DNA from: Bryobacteraceae bacterium
GTDB lineage: Bacteria; Acidobacteriota; Terriglobia; Bryobacterales; Bryobacteraceae
DNA: 5,800 bases
Reading direction: 5' to 3'
NCBI GenBank assembly: GCA_029975915.1
Contig: JARKOC010000078.1
Coordinates: forward strand, 1-5,800
Below are positions 1 to 5,800 of this stretch, piece after piece. The position numbers and the translations under genes are program-made. The notes beneath the pieces are model-generated. The model searched no databases. It was not told the DNA's origin and was given only the letters and a program-made list of their open reading frames with translations. Within the stretch, counting starts at the first letter, position 1; the number at the start of each line of letters is the position of its first letter.

Positions 1-91
1 CGATGCCGTGATCGCCATCCGGAACCGGGAAGAGGGGGGCGCGCTCGCGACGCTGCTGTTCAAGCCAATCCGGGGGAGTAATCCATCATGA
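1..91 (+). CDS. C-terminal end of probable sensor histidine kinase (5' truncated)
   Basis: Only the last 29 codons are in the window, read from base 2 to the TGA at 89-91. This frame was chosen because nearly every third base is G or C, while the other two frames have poor codon bias or an early stop. The tail reads ..IAIRNREEGGALATLLFKPI.. and ends GSNPS. It resembles the closing strands of histidine kinase ATPase domains of the DctB/NtrB kind, which often end in a pattern like N-R-x-x-G-G-A-x-F-x-L-x-L-P. The match is short and made by eye, so the kinase call is an inference; a different protein is possible. The TGA overlaps the ATG of the following receiver gene (ATGA), which implies translational coupling. 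That arrangement fits a kinase with its cognate response regulator. Confidence 0.5.
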   Translation, partial: DAVIAIRNREEGGALATLLFKPIRGSNPS

Positions 92-462
92 AGAAGAGGA
101 TTCTGGTTGTAGATGACGAAGCGAGCCTGACGCGCATGATAAAAAGAGGGCTGGAGGCAAAGGGAGAGTACCAGGTACAGGAAGAGAATTCCGGAGAGAG
201 GGCTCTTGTGGCGGCCCGAGACTTCAAGCCCGACCTGGTCCTGCTGGATGTCATGATGCCCGAGTGTGACGGCGGATCTATTGCGGCCGATTTCGAGGAG
301 GCGGAGGACCTGAAGCATATCCCCATCGTCTTTCTGACCGCAATCGTGACCAAGGAGGAGACGGCTCCCTGCGGCACCATGATCGGCAGGCATACCTTCC
401 TGGCAAAACCGGTTGATCTGGATGACCTGGTGACCTGCATAAAGGACCACATCGGGCCATAG
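88..462 (+). CDS. Stand-alone receiver-domain response regulator (CheY-like)
   Basis: This 124-aa protein is a single receiver domain, the phospho-accepting half of a two-component system, and is expected in the cytoplasm. All hallmark residues are visible: the acidic pair D9-D10 in ILVVDDE, the phospho-acceptor D54 in LVLLDVMMP, T84 in VFLTA, and K107 in FLAKPVD. Length is typical for CheY/Spo0F-type receivers. Nothing follows the domain, so it has no DNA-binding or enzymatic output and must act through protein contact or phosphotransfer. The start is fixed by the GGGGGAG ribosome binding site at 72-78 and by the ATGA overlap with the upstream gene. The gene ends 165 bp before the glucosidase gene, so a shared transcript with the sugar genes is possible but not shown. 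The domain call is secure; the partner and the process controlled are unknown. Confidence 0.93.
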   Translation: MKKRILVVDDEASLTRMIKRGLEAKGEYQVQEENSGERALVAARDFKPDLVLLDVMMPECDGGSIAADFEEAEDLKHIPIVFLTAIVTKEETAPCGTMIGRHTFLAKPVDLDDLVTCIKDHIGP

Positions 463-627
463 GCGACTGCCGGGATCGTTGCGCATCGCCAGTATGCACA
501 GCACCACCCGGCTGCCCGGCCCCTGGGACCCACTACTCTGGAATGTATTCGACAACATATAACAGTACGCACCGACGAAATTAGAGAGTGTTTTGAATTA
601 TGAGAACGGCGAGGAAGGACTGAATGT
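463..627 (+). other. Intergenic region upstream of the glucosidase operon
   Basis: This 165-bp stretch holds no convincing gene. Its right half is more AT-rich than its surroundings. TATAAC at 558-563 matches five of six bases of a sigma-70 -10 box, but no good TTGACA-like -35 lies 16-18 bases upstream, so the promoter call is weak. No sigma-54 -24/-12 pattern was seen. No stem followed by a T-run was found after the receiver gene, so read-through from it cannot be excluded. A 22-codon ORF (494-562) lacks a ribosome binding site. The region ends in the strong ribosome binding site GAGGAAGGA (611-619), 8 bases before the ATG of the glucosidase gene. By position it is the most likely site of the promoter for the three sugar genes. 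Confidence 0.45.
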
Positions 628-3387
628 ATGAAAAAACCGGATCCAAGGCAAGCAACAGCCGAGCAGCAGCGTCTGCGGGAAGCGCGTGACACTGCCATTC
701 CGTGGAAGAAGTGGGGGCCGTATCTTTCCGAGCGGCAGTGGGGGACGGTGCGGGAGGACTACAGCGAGGGGGGGGACGCCTGGAATTTCTTCACCCACGA
801 CCATGCCCGCTCGCGCGCCTACCGCTGGGGCGAGGACGGCATCGCCGGCATTTCCGACGACAAGCAGCATCTCTGCTTCAGCCTGGCCCTGTGGAACGGC
901 AAAGACCCCATCCTCAAGGAGCGGCTGTTCGGCCTCACCAACAGCGAGGGGAACCACGGCGAGGACGTGAAGGAGTACTATTTCTACCTGGACAGCACGC
1001 CGACCCATTCGTACATGAAGTACCTCTACAAGTACCCACAGTCGGCCTTCCCGTACGCCGACCTGGTGGAAACGAACCGGCGACGCTCCAGGGAGGAGAT
1101 GGAGTACGAACTCCTCGACACCGGTGTCTTTGACGGCGACCGCTACTTCGACGTCTTCGTGGAGTACGCCAAGGGCGACGCCGAAGACATCCTGGTGCGG
1201 ATCACGGCGATCAACCGGGGACCGGATGCGGCCGAGCTGCATCTCCTGCCGACGCTCTGGTTCCGCAACGACTGGTCGGCGTGGATTGCCGAATCCAACC
1301 GGGCTCCCGGGAAACCGAACATCAGGCAGATCAAAGCGCCGAAAGGCGCGAGCGCGGTTAATGCTGCCCATCCGCTGCTGGGAGAATTCATCCTTTCCTG
1401 CGAAGGCGATGTGCCGCTGCTCTTCACCGAGAACGAAACAAACCACGAGCTGCTTTTCGGGCAACCGAACGAGAGTCCCCACGTCAAGGACGGCATCAAT
1501 GACTGCGTGGTGCAGGGCAGGCAGGATGCGGTGAACCCTGAAAAGCAGGGAACCAAGATGGCGGCGCACTACCAGGCCACGATCGGCGCAGGACGGAGCA
1601 CCGTGATTCGCCTGCGGCTGACCAACGGTTCTCCGGAGCGGAAGGGCAAGCCCTTTGGCAAGGATTTCGATGAACTCTTCGCCGACAGGCTGCGTGAAGC
1701 CGATGAGTTTTACCGGTCGGTGACGCCGCCGTCGGTGAGTGAGGACGCGGCCAACGTAATGCGCCAGGCCATCGCCGGGATGCTCTGGAGCAAACAGTTC
1801 TTCTTCTTCGACGGCGACAACTGGCTGGACGAGCACCACTCCAACCCCCTCCATACCGGATATAAAAATGCCCGGAACTCGGAGTGGTTCCACATGCTGA
1901 ACGAGGACATCATCTCCATGCCCGACAAGTGGGAGTACCCCTGGTATGCGGCCTGGGACCTGGCCTTCCACACGCTCCCGATCTCGATAGTGGACCCCGA
2001 CTTCGCCAAGGAGCAGATGAAATTGATGCTCAAGGGCGTCTACCTCCACCCCAGCGGCCAGATGCCCGCCTACGAGTGGAACTTCAGCGACGTGAACCCC
2101 CCGGTCCACGCCTTCGCGACGCTCTTTCTGCACCGCACCGAACAGGCCCTGCGCGGTGAGACCGACCTTGATTTCCTGAGGGCGACCTTCAACAAGCTGA
2201 TGCTGAACTTCACTTGGTGGGTGAACCGCAAGGACCGCTTCGGCAAGAACGTCTTCGAGGGGGGCTTCCTCGGGCTCGACAACATCGGCGTCTTCGACCG
2301 CAGCGCCCCGCTCCCCACCGGCGGCCACCTGGAGCAGGCGGACGGCACGGCCTGGATGGCCCTCTTCACCCAGAACATGGCGGAGCTCGCGGTGGAGCTC
2401 GCCGCCCACGACCCCATCTACGAAGATATGGTCCTGAAGTTCTGTGAACACTTCGCCTATATCGCCGCAGGCATGAACAAGACCGGAGCGGACGGCATGT
2501 GGGACGAGGAGGACGGCTTCTACTACGACATCCTGCTGCTCCCCGACGGCAGCGCCCAAAGGCTCAAGGTGCGCTCCATGGTGGGACTCCTCCCCCTGTG
2601 CGCCACAACGGTTGTCGAGGCTTGGCAGAGGGAGCGCATCCCGCGGGCGTTTGCCCAGATTCAGAAACGATTGAAACGTATACCCGAGCTCCTGGAGACC
2701 ATCCATCCCACGGGTCCGGGGCATTTCGGCGTGGCGGAGCGGGGTATATTGGCTATGGTCACGCCGGAGCGGCTGCGCCGGATCCTCGCGAAGATGCTTG
2801 ACGAGAACGAGTTCCTGGGCCCCTACGGCATCCGCTCGCTCTCCAAATTCCACGAGCGGAACCCCTACGTCCTGCACGCAGGCGGCCGGGAGTACCAGGT
2901 GGACTACCTGCCGGCGGAGTCGAACACCGGCATGTTCGGCGGCAACTCCAACTGGCGGGGGCCGGTCTGGATGCCGGTGAACGCCCTCATCATCCGGGCG
3001 CTGCTGAACTTCTATCTCTACTACGGTGATAATTTCAAGATTGAATGCCCCACGGGGTCAGGGAGGATGATGAACCTGTTCGAGGTGAGCAGGGAGATTT
3101 CGGACAGGCTGACCAACACCTTTCTCCGCGACGGGCACGGGCGACGACCCGTCTACGGCGGCACGGAAAAGTTCCAGAGCGATCCGTACTGGCGGGATCA
3201 CATCCTCTTCTACGAATACTTCCACGGCGACAACGGCGCCGGTCTCGGGGCCAGCCATCAGACCGGCTGGACCGGGCTCGTGGCCAAGTTCATCCAGCTC
3301 TATGGCCTCCTGGATCCCGCGCGGGCCCTGGAGGCGGGCAAGAAAGCGGGGTTCGGAAAGGGCGCCACGGCCGGACGGGAGGAGTGA
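628..3387 (+). CDS. GH63/MGH1-like family glucosidase, cytoplasmic
   Basis: This 919-aa protein belongs to the large bacterial 'glucosidase' group related to glycoside hydrolase family 63, whose members include ER processing glucosidase I and E. coli YgjK. These are inverting exo-hydrolases that release glucose from alpha-glucosides. The N-terminal part (about 1-370) should be the beta-rich domain. It carries ERQWGTVREDYS (35-46) and the well-conserved block from ERLFGLTNSEGNHGED (98-113) to about residue 138. The C-terminal part is the (alpha/alpha)6 barrel: EYPWYAAWDLAFH with D444 as likely general acid, EQADGTAWM (569-577), GGNSNWRGPVWMPVN (771-785), FYEYFHGDNGAG with E863 as likely base, and QTGWTGL (878-884). 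Catalytic roles are inferred by analogy. There is no signal peptide or membrane segment. The start is supported by GAGGAAGGA at 611-619. Length is normal for the group and no frameshift is seen. Substrate is unknown; an oligosaccharide, a glucosylated solute or a glycogen fragment would all fit. Confidence 0.88.
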   Translation: MKKPDPRQATAEQQRLREARDTAIPWKKWGPYLSERQWGTVREDYSEGGDAWNFFTHDHARSRAYRWGEDGIAGISDDKQHLCFSLALWNGKDPILKERLFGLTNSEGNHGEDVKEYYFYLDSTPTHSYMKYLYKYPQSAFPYADLVETNRRRSREEMEYELLDTGVFDGDRYFDVFVEYAKGDAEDILVRITAINRGPDAAELHLLPTLWFRNDWSAWIAESNRAPGKPNIRQIKAPKGASAVNAAHPLLGEFILSCEGDVPLLFTENETNHELLFGQPNESPHVKDGINDCVVQGRQDAVNPEKQGTKMAAHYQATIGAGRSTVIRLRLTNGSPERKGKPFGKDFDELFADRLREADEFYRSVTPPSVSEDAANVMRQAIAGMLWSKQFFFFDGDNWLDEHHSNPLHTGYKNARNSEWFHMLNEDIISMPDKWEYPWYAAWDLAFHTLPISIVDPDFAKEQMKLMLKGVYLHPSGQMPAYEWNFSDVNPPVHAFATLFLHRTEQALRGETDLDFLRATFNKLMLNFTWWVNRKDRFGKNVFEGGFLGLDNIGVFDRSAPLPTGGHLEQADGTAWMALFTQNMAELAVELAAHDPIYEDMVLKFCEHFAYIAAGMNKTGADGMWDEEDGFYYDILLLPDGSAQRLKVRSMVGLLPLCATTVVEAWQRERIPRAFAQIQKRLKRIPELLETIHPTGPGHFGVAERGILAMVTPERLRRILAKMLDENEFLGPYGIRSLSKFHERNPYVLHAGGREYQVDYLPAESNTGMFGGNSNWRGPVWMPVNALIIRALLNFYLYYGDNFKIECPTGSGRMMNLFEVSREISDRLTNTFLRDGHGRRPVYGGTEKFQSDPYWRDHILFYEYFHGDNGAGLGASHQTGWTGLVAKFIQLYGLLDPARALEAGKKAGFGKGATAGREE
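3377..3384 (+). promoter_or_regulatory. Ribosome binding site fixing the GH13 start
   Basis: GGGAGGAG lies inside the last codons of the glucosidase gene, 4 bases before the ATG at 3389. It supports this start over the in-frame ATG at 3302, which would add 29 residues rich in Arg and Pro that simply read through the 3' end of the glucosidase gene in another frame. The site implies coupled translation of the two hydrolases. Confidence 0.8.
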
Positions 3388-3388
3388 G

Positions 3389-4876
3389 ATGGGAACATGG
3401 CCGAAATATCCTGTCATTTACTTGATCAACACCTGGGTCTGGCTTCAGGAACTGGGAAAGAACCGGAAGAGCCCGGTGACCCTGGCAACTGTCCCGAAGA
3501 AAGAATGGGACGCAATAGCCGCCCTGAACGTTGACGCAGTCTGGTTCATGGGTGTCTGGGGGCGGAGTCCCGCCGGCATTCACATCGCCATGAATAACCA
3601 GGGCCTCCTCGACGACTTCCGCCGCGCGCTCCCCGATTTCACCGAGGCGGACAACGTTGGCTCACCCTACTGCATCCGCAGGTACGAGGTGGACCAACAC
3701 CTGGGGGGAAGGATAGGTCTCGCCAAGGCGCGCAAGGAGCTGGCCAGGCGCGGCATGCGCCTCATCCTCGATTTCGTCCCCAACCACGTGGCGCCGGACC
3801 ATCCATGGGTGACGGAGCACCCGGAATACTTTGTTCGCGGGGATGCGGGGGATCTTGCGCGGGATCCGGCGTTATTCTTCGAAACAGGCGGCACGGTGCT
3901 CGCCCGCGGTCGAGACCCGTATTTTCCTGCCTGGCCGGATGTGGTGCAACTCAACGCCTTCAACGAAGATCTGCGTGCGGCGATCATCGCCACAGTCAAC
4001 GACATCGCCGACCAGTGCGACGGGGTGCGCTGCGATATGGCGATGCTGGTCATGAACGACATCTTCCGGCGGACCTGGGGCGAGCGGGCCGGTGAGAGGC
4101 CGGAAGAGGAATACTGGCCGAAGTTGATCAACACCGTGCGCGCCGCCCATCCCGTCTTCCTCTTCATGGCGGAAGCCTACTGGGACCTGGAGTGGGAACT
4201 CCAGCAGCAGGGGTTCGACTTCTGCTACGACAAGAAGCTCTATGACCGGCTGGAGCACGGCCCGGCGGAGAGCGTCCGGCTCCACCTCTGCGCCGACATG
4301 GCCTACCAGGAGCGGCTGGTGCGCTTCATCGAGAACCACGACGAGCCCCGGGCCGCTGCCACGTTCTCTCCGCAGCAGGAGCGGGCCGTCGCCGTTGCAA
4401 CAACGACCCTGCCGGGGGCGGCGCTGCTCCACGAGGGGCAGTTCGAGGGGCGGAAGGTCAGGCTCCCGGTATTCCTCTGCCGCCGTCCCGACGAGTCGCC
4501 GGACAAAGAGCTCCAGGCATTCTTTCACTCCCTTCTTAAGGTCATTGCCGGGGAATATCTTAGAAAGGGCGAATGGCGTCTCTGCGAACGGCATGGCTGG
4601 CCGGATAACCAGAGCTGCCTGAACCTGGTTGCCTGGTGCTGGACCGGCGAAAGATCCCGGCATGTTGTGGTGGTGAACCTCTCCCCCTGCCGCTCCCAGG
4701 GACAGATCCGCCTCCCCTGGAACGAACTGGACGGGTATTCCTGGGAATTGCATGACCTTCTCAACATGGAAGTTTACCTGAGAGACGGCCGGGAGCTCGG
4801 GGAAACCGGCCTGTTTGTCGACCTCGATGCGTGGAAATTCCACCTGTTTGCGTTCAGGCGGCAGGGGGAGGGGTAA
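3389..4876 (+). CDS. GH13 alpha-amylase family enzyme, cytoplasmic, subfamily unknown
   Basis: This 495-aa protein has the four conserved regions of glycoside hydrolase family 13, whose members hydrolyse or transfer alpha-glucosidic bonds by a retaining mechanism. Region I is LILDFVPNH (125-133). Region II is GVRCDMAM with nucleophile D216. Region III is FMAEAYWD with acid/base E262. Region IV is FIENHDEPR with transition-state stabiliser D318. The triad is complete, so the enzyme should be active. A barrel fills about residues 8-390 with a short domain B near 134-185. A small beta domain follows (about 395-490), including HVVVVNLSP. There is no signal peptide and no starch-binding module. 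The ATG lies 1 nt after the glucosidase stop, so the two genes are almost certainly co-expressed. Cysteine next to the nucleophile (RCD) differs from the better-known subfamilies. Alpha-amylase, glucanotransferase or a small-glucoside enzyme are all possible. Confidence 0.9.
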   Translation: MGTWPKYPVIYLINTWVWLQELGKNRKSPVTLATVPKKEWDAIAALNVDAVWFMGVWGRSPAGIHIAMNNQGLLDDFRRALPDFTEADNVGSPYCIRRYEVDQHLGGRIGLAKARKELARRGMRLILDFVPNHVAPDHPWVTEHPEYFVRGDAGDLARDPALFFETGGTVLARGRDPYFPAWPDVVQLNAFNEDLRAAIIATVNDIADQCDGVRCDMAMLVMNDIFRRTWGERAGERPEEEYWPKLINTVRAAHPVFLFMAEAYWDLEWELQQQGFDFCYDKKLYDRLEHGPAESVRLHLCADMAYQERLVRFIENHDEPRAAATFSPQQERAVAVATTTLPGAALLHEGQFEGRKVRLPVFLCRRPDESPDKELQAFFHSLLKVIAGEYLRKGEWRLCERHGWPDNQSCLNLVAWCWTGERSRHVVVVNLSPCRSQGQIRLPWNELDGYSWELHDLLNMEVYLRDGRELGETGLFVDLDAWKFHLFAFRRQGEG

Positions 4877-4890
4877 CGGTGGTCAAGGTA

Positions 4891-4898
4891 AAGGAGAG
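4891..4898 (+). promoter_or_regulatory. Ribosome binding site of glk
   Basis: AAGGAGAG lies 6 bases before the ATG at 4905, in the 28-nt gap after the GH13 stop. It supports this start, at which the phosphate-binding motif begins within seven residues as is normal for glucokinases. No terminator or separate promoter fits in the gap, so glk is most likely the third gene of the same transcript. Confidence 0.75.
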
Positions 4899-4904
4899 CC
4901 GTGC

Positions 4905-5800
4905 ATGACTATTCTCGCGGGGGACGCAGGTGGGACCAAAACCAGGCTGGCGCTCTACGAACAATCGGGTGTCCGGGAACGGGGTTCCCTTGAATGCAGA
5001 GCCGTCGCGGAATACGACAGCAGGTCGGAGCATTCCCTGGAAGGGGTCGTACGCCGGTTTCTTGAGCAGCACCTGTCCGGCGGCCGGGTGGAAGCCGCCT
5101 GCATTGGTATCCCGGGTCCTGTGGTGTTCGGTACCGTCCGGGCCACGAACCTGCCGTGGCGGATCGGGGAAGAGTCCTTTGCCAATGAAATGGGGATATC
5201 GAGGTTCAGGCTGGTGAACGACCATGTGGCGACCGCCGCCGCCATCCCCCTGCTGGCGCCGGATGATACCGAAGTTCTCCACCCTGGCCTGGAAGACCGG
5301 GAAAGCCGGGTCTTTGCCCTGATTGCGCCGGGTACCGGCCTGGGCCAGTCGTATCTCTGCCTGGACGAATACGGCCGTTATCACCCGTTCCCTTCCGAGG
5401 GAGGCCATGTGGAGTTTGCGCCAAGGGATGAGCTGGAATTCGATCTGCTTACCTACCTCCTCGCCAGGTTCGGGTCGCGGGTAAGCGTAGAGCGCGTCTT
5501 GAGCGGCCCGGGGCTGGTGAACATCTATTCCTTCCTGCGCGACAGGTCTTACTGCCAGGAGCCCGAGGCCCTGCGTCAGGAGGTTTCGGCCTCGCGTAAG
5601 CCGGCGGCCGTCATCTCCGCATACGGCATGGAAGAACGGTACCCCATCTGCGTCCGAAGCCTCGACATCTTTGCCGGGCTGCTCGGTTCCCGGGCCGGGG
5701 ATGTCGTGCTCACCTACCTGAGTACAGGGGGGGTGTATCTGGGGGGCGGCATCCCGCCGAAGCTGATCGCCAAGCTCAGGGAGGGGGCGGTGGTGGATGC
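4905..5800 (+). CDS. glk: Glucokinase, E. coli Glk type (3' truncated by window edge)
   Basis: The visible 298 residues match the proteobacterial glucokinase family, which transfers phosphate from ATP to glucose in the cytoplasm to give glucose 6-phosphate. The phosphate-binding motif is DAGGTKTRLALYE from D7. IGIPGPV (68-73) and TNLPW follow. VNDH holds the likely catalytic base D106, APGTGLG spans 141-147, and EGGH (165-168) belongs to the sugar site. SVERVLSGPGLVNIY (194-208) and GGVYLGGGIPPKL near the right edge are also typical. E. coli Glk is about 320 aa, so only some 20-40 residues should be missing. Small departures from E. coli Glk (DAGGTK for DVGGTN, NDH for NDF) do not touch core residues. 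Position behind two glucose-releasing hydrolases suggests it captures their product. The function is well supported; kinetics and sugar preference cannot be read from sequence. Confidence 0.94.
   Translation, partial: MTILAGDAGGTKTRLALYEQSGVRERGSLECRAVAEYDSRSEHSLEGVVRRFLEQHLSGGRVEAACIGIPGPVVFGTVRATNLPWRIGEESFANEMGISRFRLVNDHVATAAAIPLLAPDDTEVLHPGLEDRESRVFALIAPGTGLGQSYLCLDEYGRYHPFPSEGGHVEFAPRDELEFDLLTYLLARFGSRVSVERVLSGPGLVNIYSFLRDRSYCQEPEALRQEVSASRKPAAVISAYGMEERYPICVRSLDIFAGLLGSRAGDVVLTYLSTGGVYLGGGIPPKLIAKLREGAVVD

Noticed and set aside
480..500. Imperfect hairpin TGCGCAT / ATGCACA with a 7-nt loop after the receiver gene
   Set aside because: Short stem with one mismatch and no T-run, so it is not a credible terminator.
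494..562. A 22-codon ORF (begins MHSTTRLPG, ends NVFDNI) in the gap before the glucosidase gene
   Set aside because: No ribosome binding site before its ATG and no sign of coding bias; a possible leader peptide cannot be supported from this sequence alone.
541..629. Direct repeat GAATGTAT at 541-548 and 622-629
   Set aside because: Only 8 bases, and the second copy overlaps the start codon; probably chance.
60..698. A 212-codon minus-strand open frame covering the receiver gene and the gap
   Set aside because: Low-complexity Ser/Arg/Cys-rich translation with no domain; it lies opposite an intact receiver gene.
598..2877. A 759-codon open frame on the minus strand opposite the glucosidase gene
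   Set aside because: It mirrors the codon bias of the plus-strand gene, has a composition rich in Val, Glu, His and Arg with no recognisable domain, and the plus strand carries an intact conserved enzyme.
3302..3388. N-terminal extension of the GH13 protein from an in-frame ATG at 3302
   Set aside because: The extra 29 residues overlap the glucosidase coding end, look unlike a GH13 N-terminus, and a good ribosome binding site precedes the ATG at 3389.
3872..4843. A 323-codon minus-strand open frame opposite the GH13 gene
   Set aside because: Same shadow effect of high G/C at third codon positions; no motif seen and the plus strand has all GH13 motifs.
5727..5746. G7 and G6 tracts close together in glk, possible G-quadruplex
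   Set aside because: They encode the conserved TGGVYLGGG segment of glucokinase, so the G runs are explained by protein sequence and GC-rich codon use.

Overview
The window reads as a GC-rich bacterial chromosome with strongly G/C-biased third codon positions. All recognisable genes lie on the plus strand. Codon style and gene content fit a deltaproteobacterium of the Geobacter type, but this rests on general familiarity; no phylogenetic marker is present.

Left part (1-462): the last codons of a gene whose C-terminus resembles the end of a sensor histidine kinase ATPase domain. It overlaps by ATGA a complete stand-alone receiver protein (124 aa) that has all the phosphorylation residues and no output domain. 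Together they look like the tail of a translationally coupled two-component pair.

Gap (463-627): 165 bp of non-coding sequence. It ends in a strong ribosome binding site and has a weak candidate -10 box and no convincing terminator. It is the likely site of the promoter for the downstream genes.

Right part (628-5800): a tight cluster of three sugar genes. A 919-aa GH63/MGH1-like glucosidase is followed after 1 nt by a 495-aa GH13 alpha-amylase-family enzyme, then after 28 nt by a glucokinase (glk) that runs off the right edge. Neither hydrolase has a signal peptide or a membrane segment, so all three products should be cytoplasmic. The simplest reading is an intracellular route: GH13 cuts or rearranges an alpha-glucan or glucoside, the GH63-like enzyme releases glucose, and Glk makes glucose 6-phosphate. 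No transporter, phosphorylase or DNA-binding regulator is visible.

The true substrate of the two hydrolases is the main open question. No mobile element, RNA gene, CRISPR array or clearly new type of system was found.
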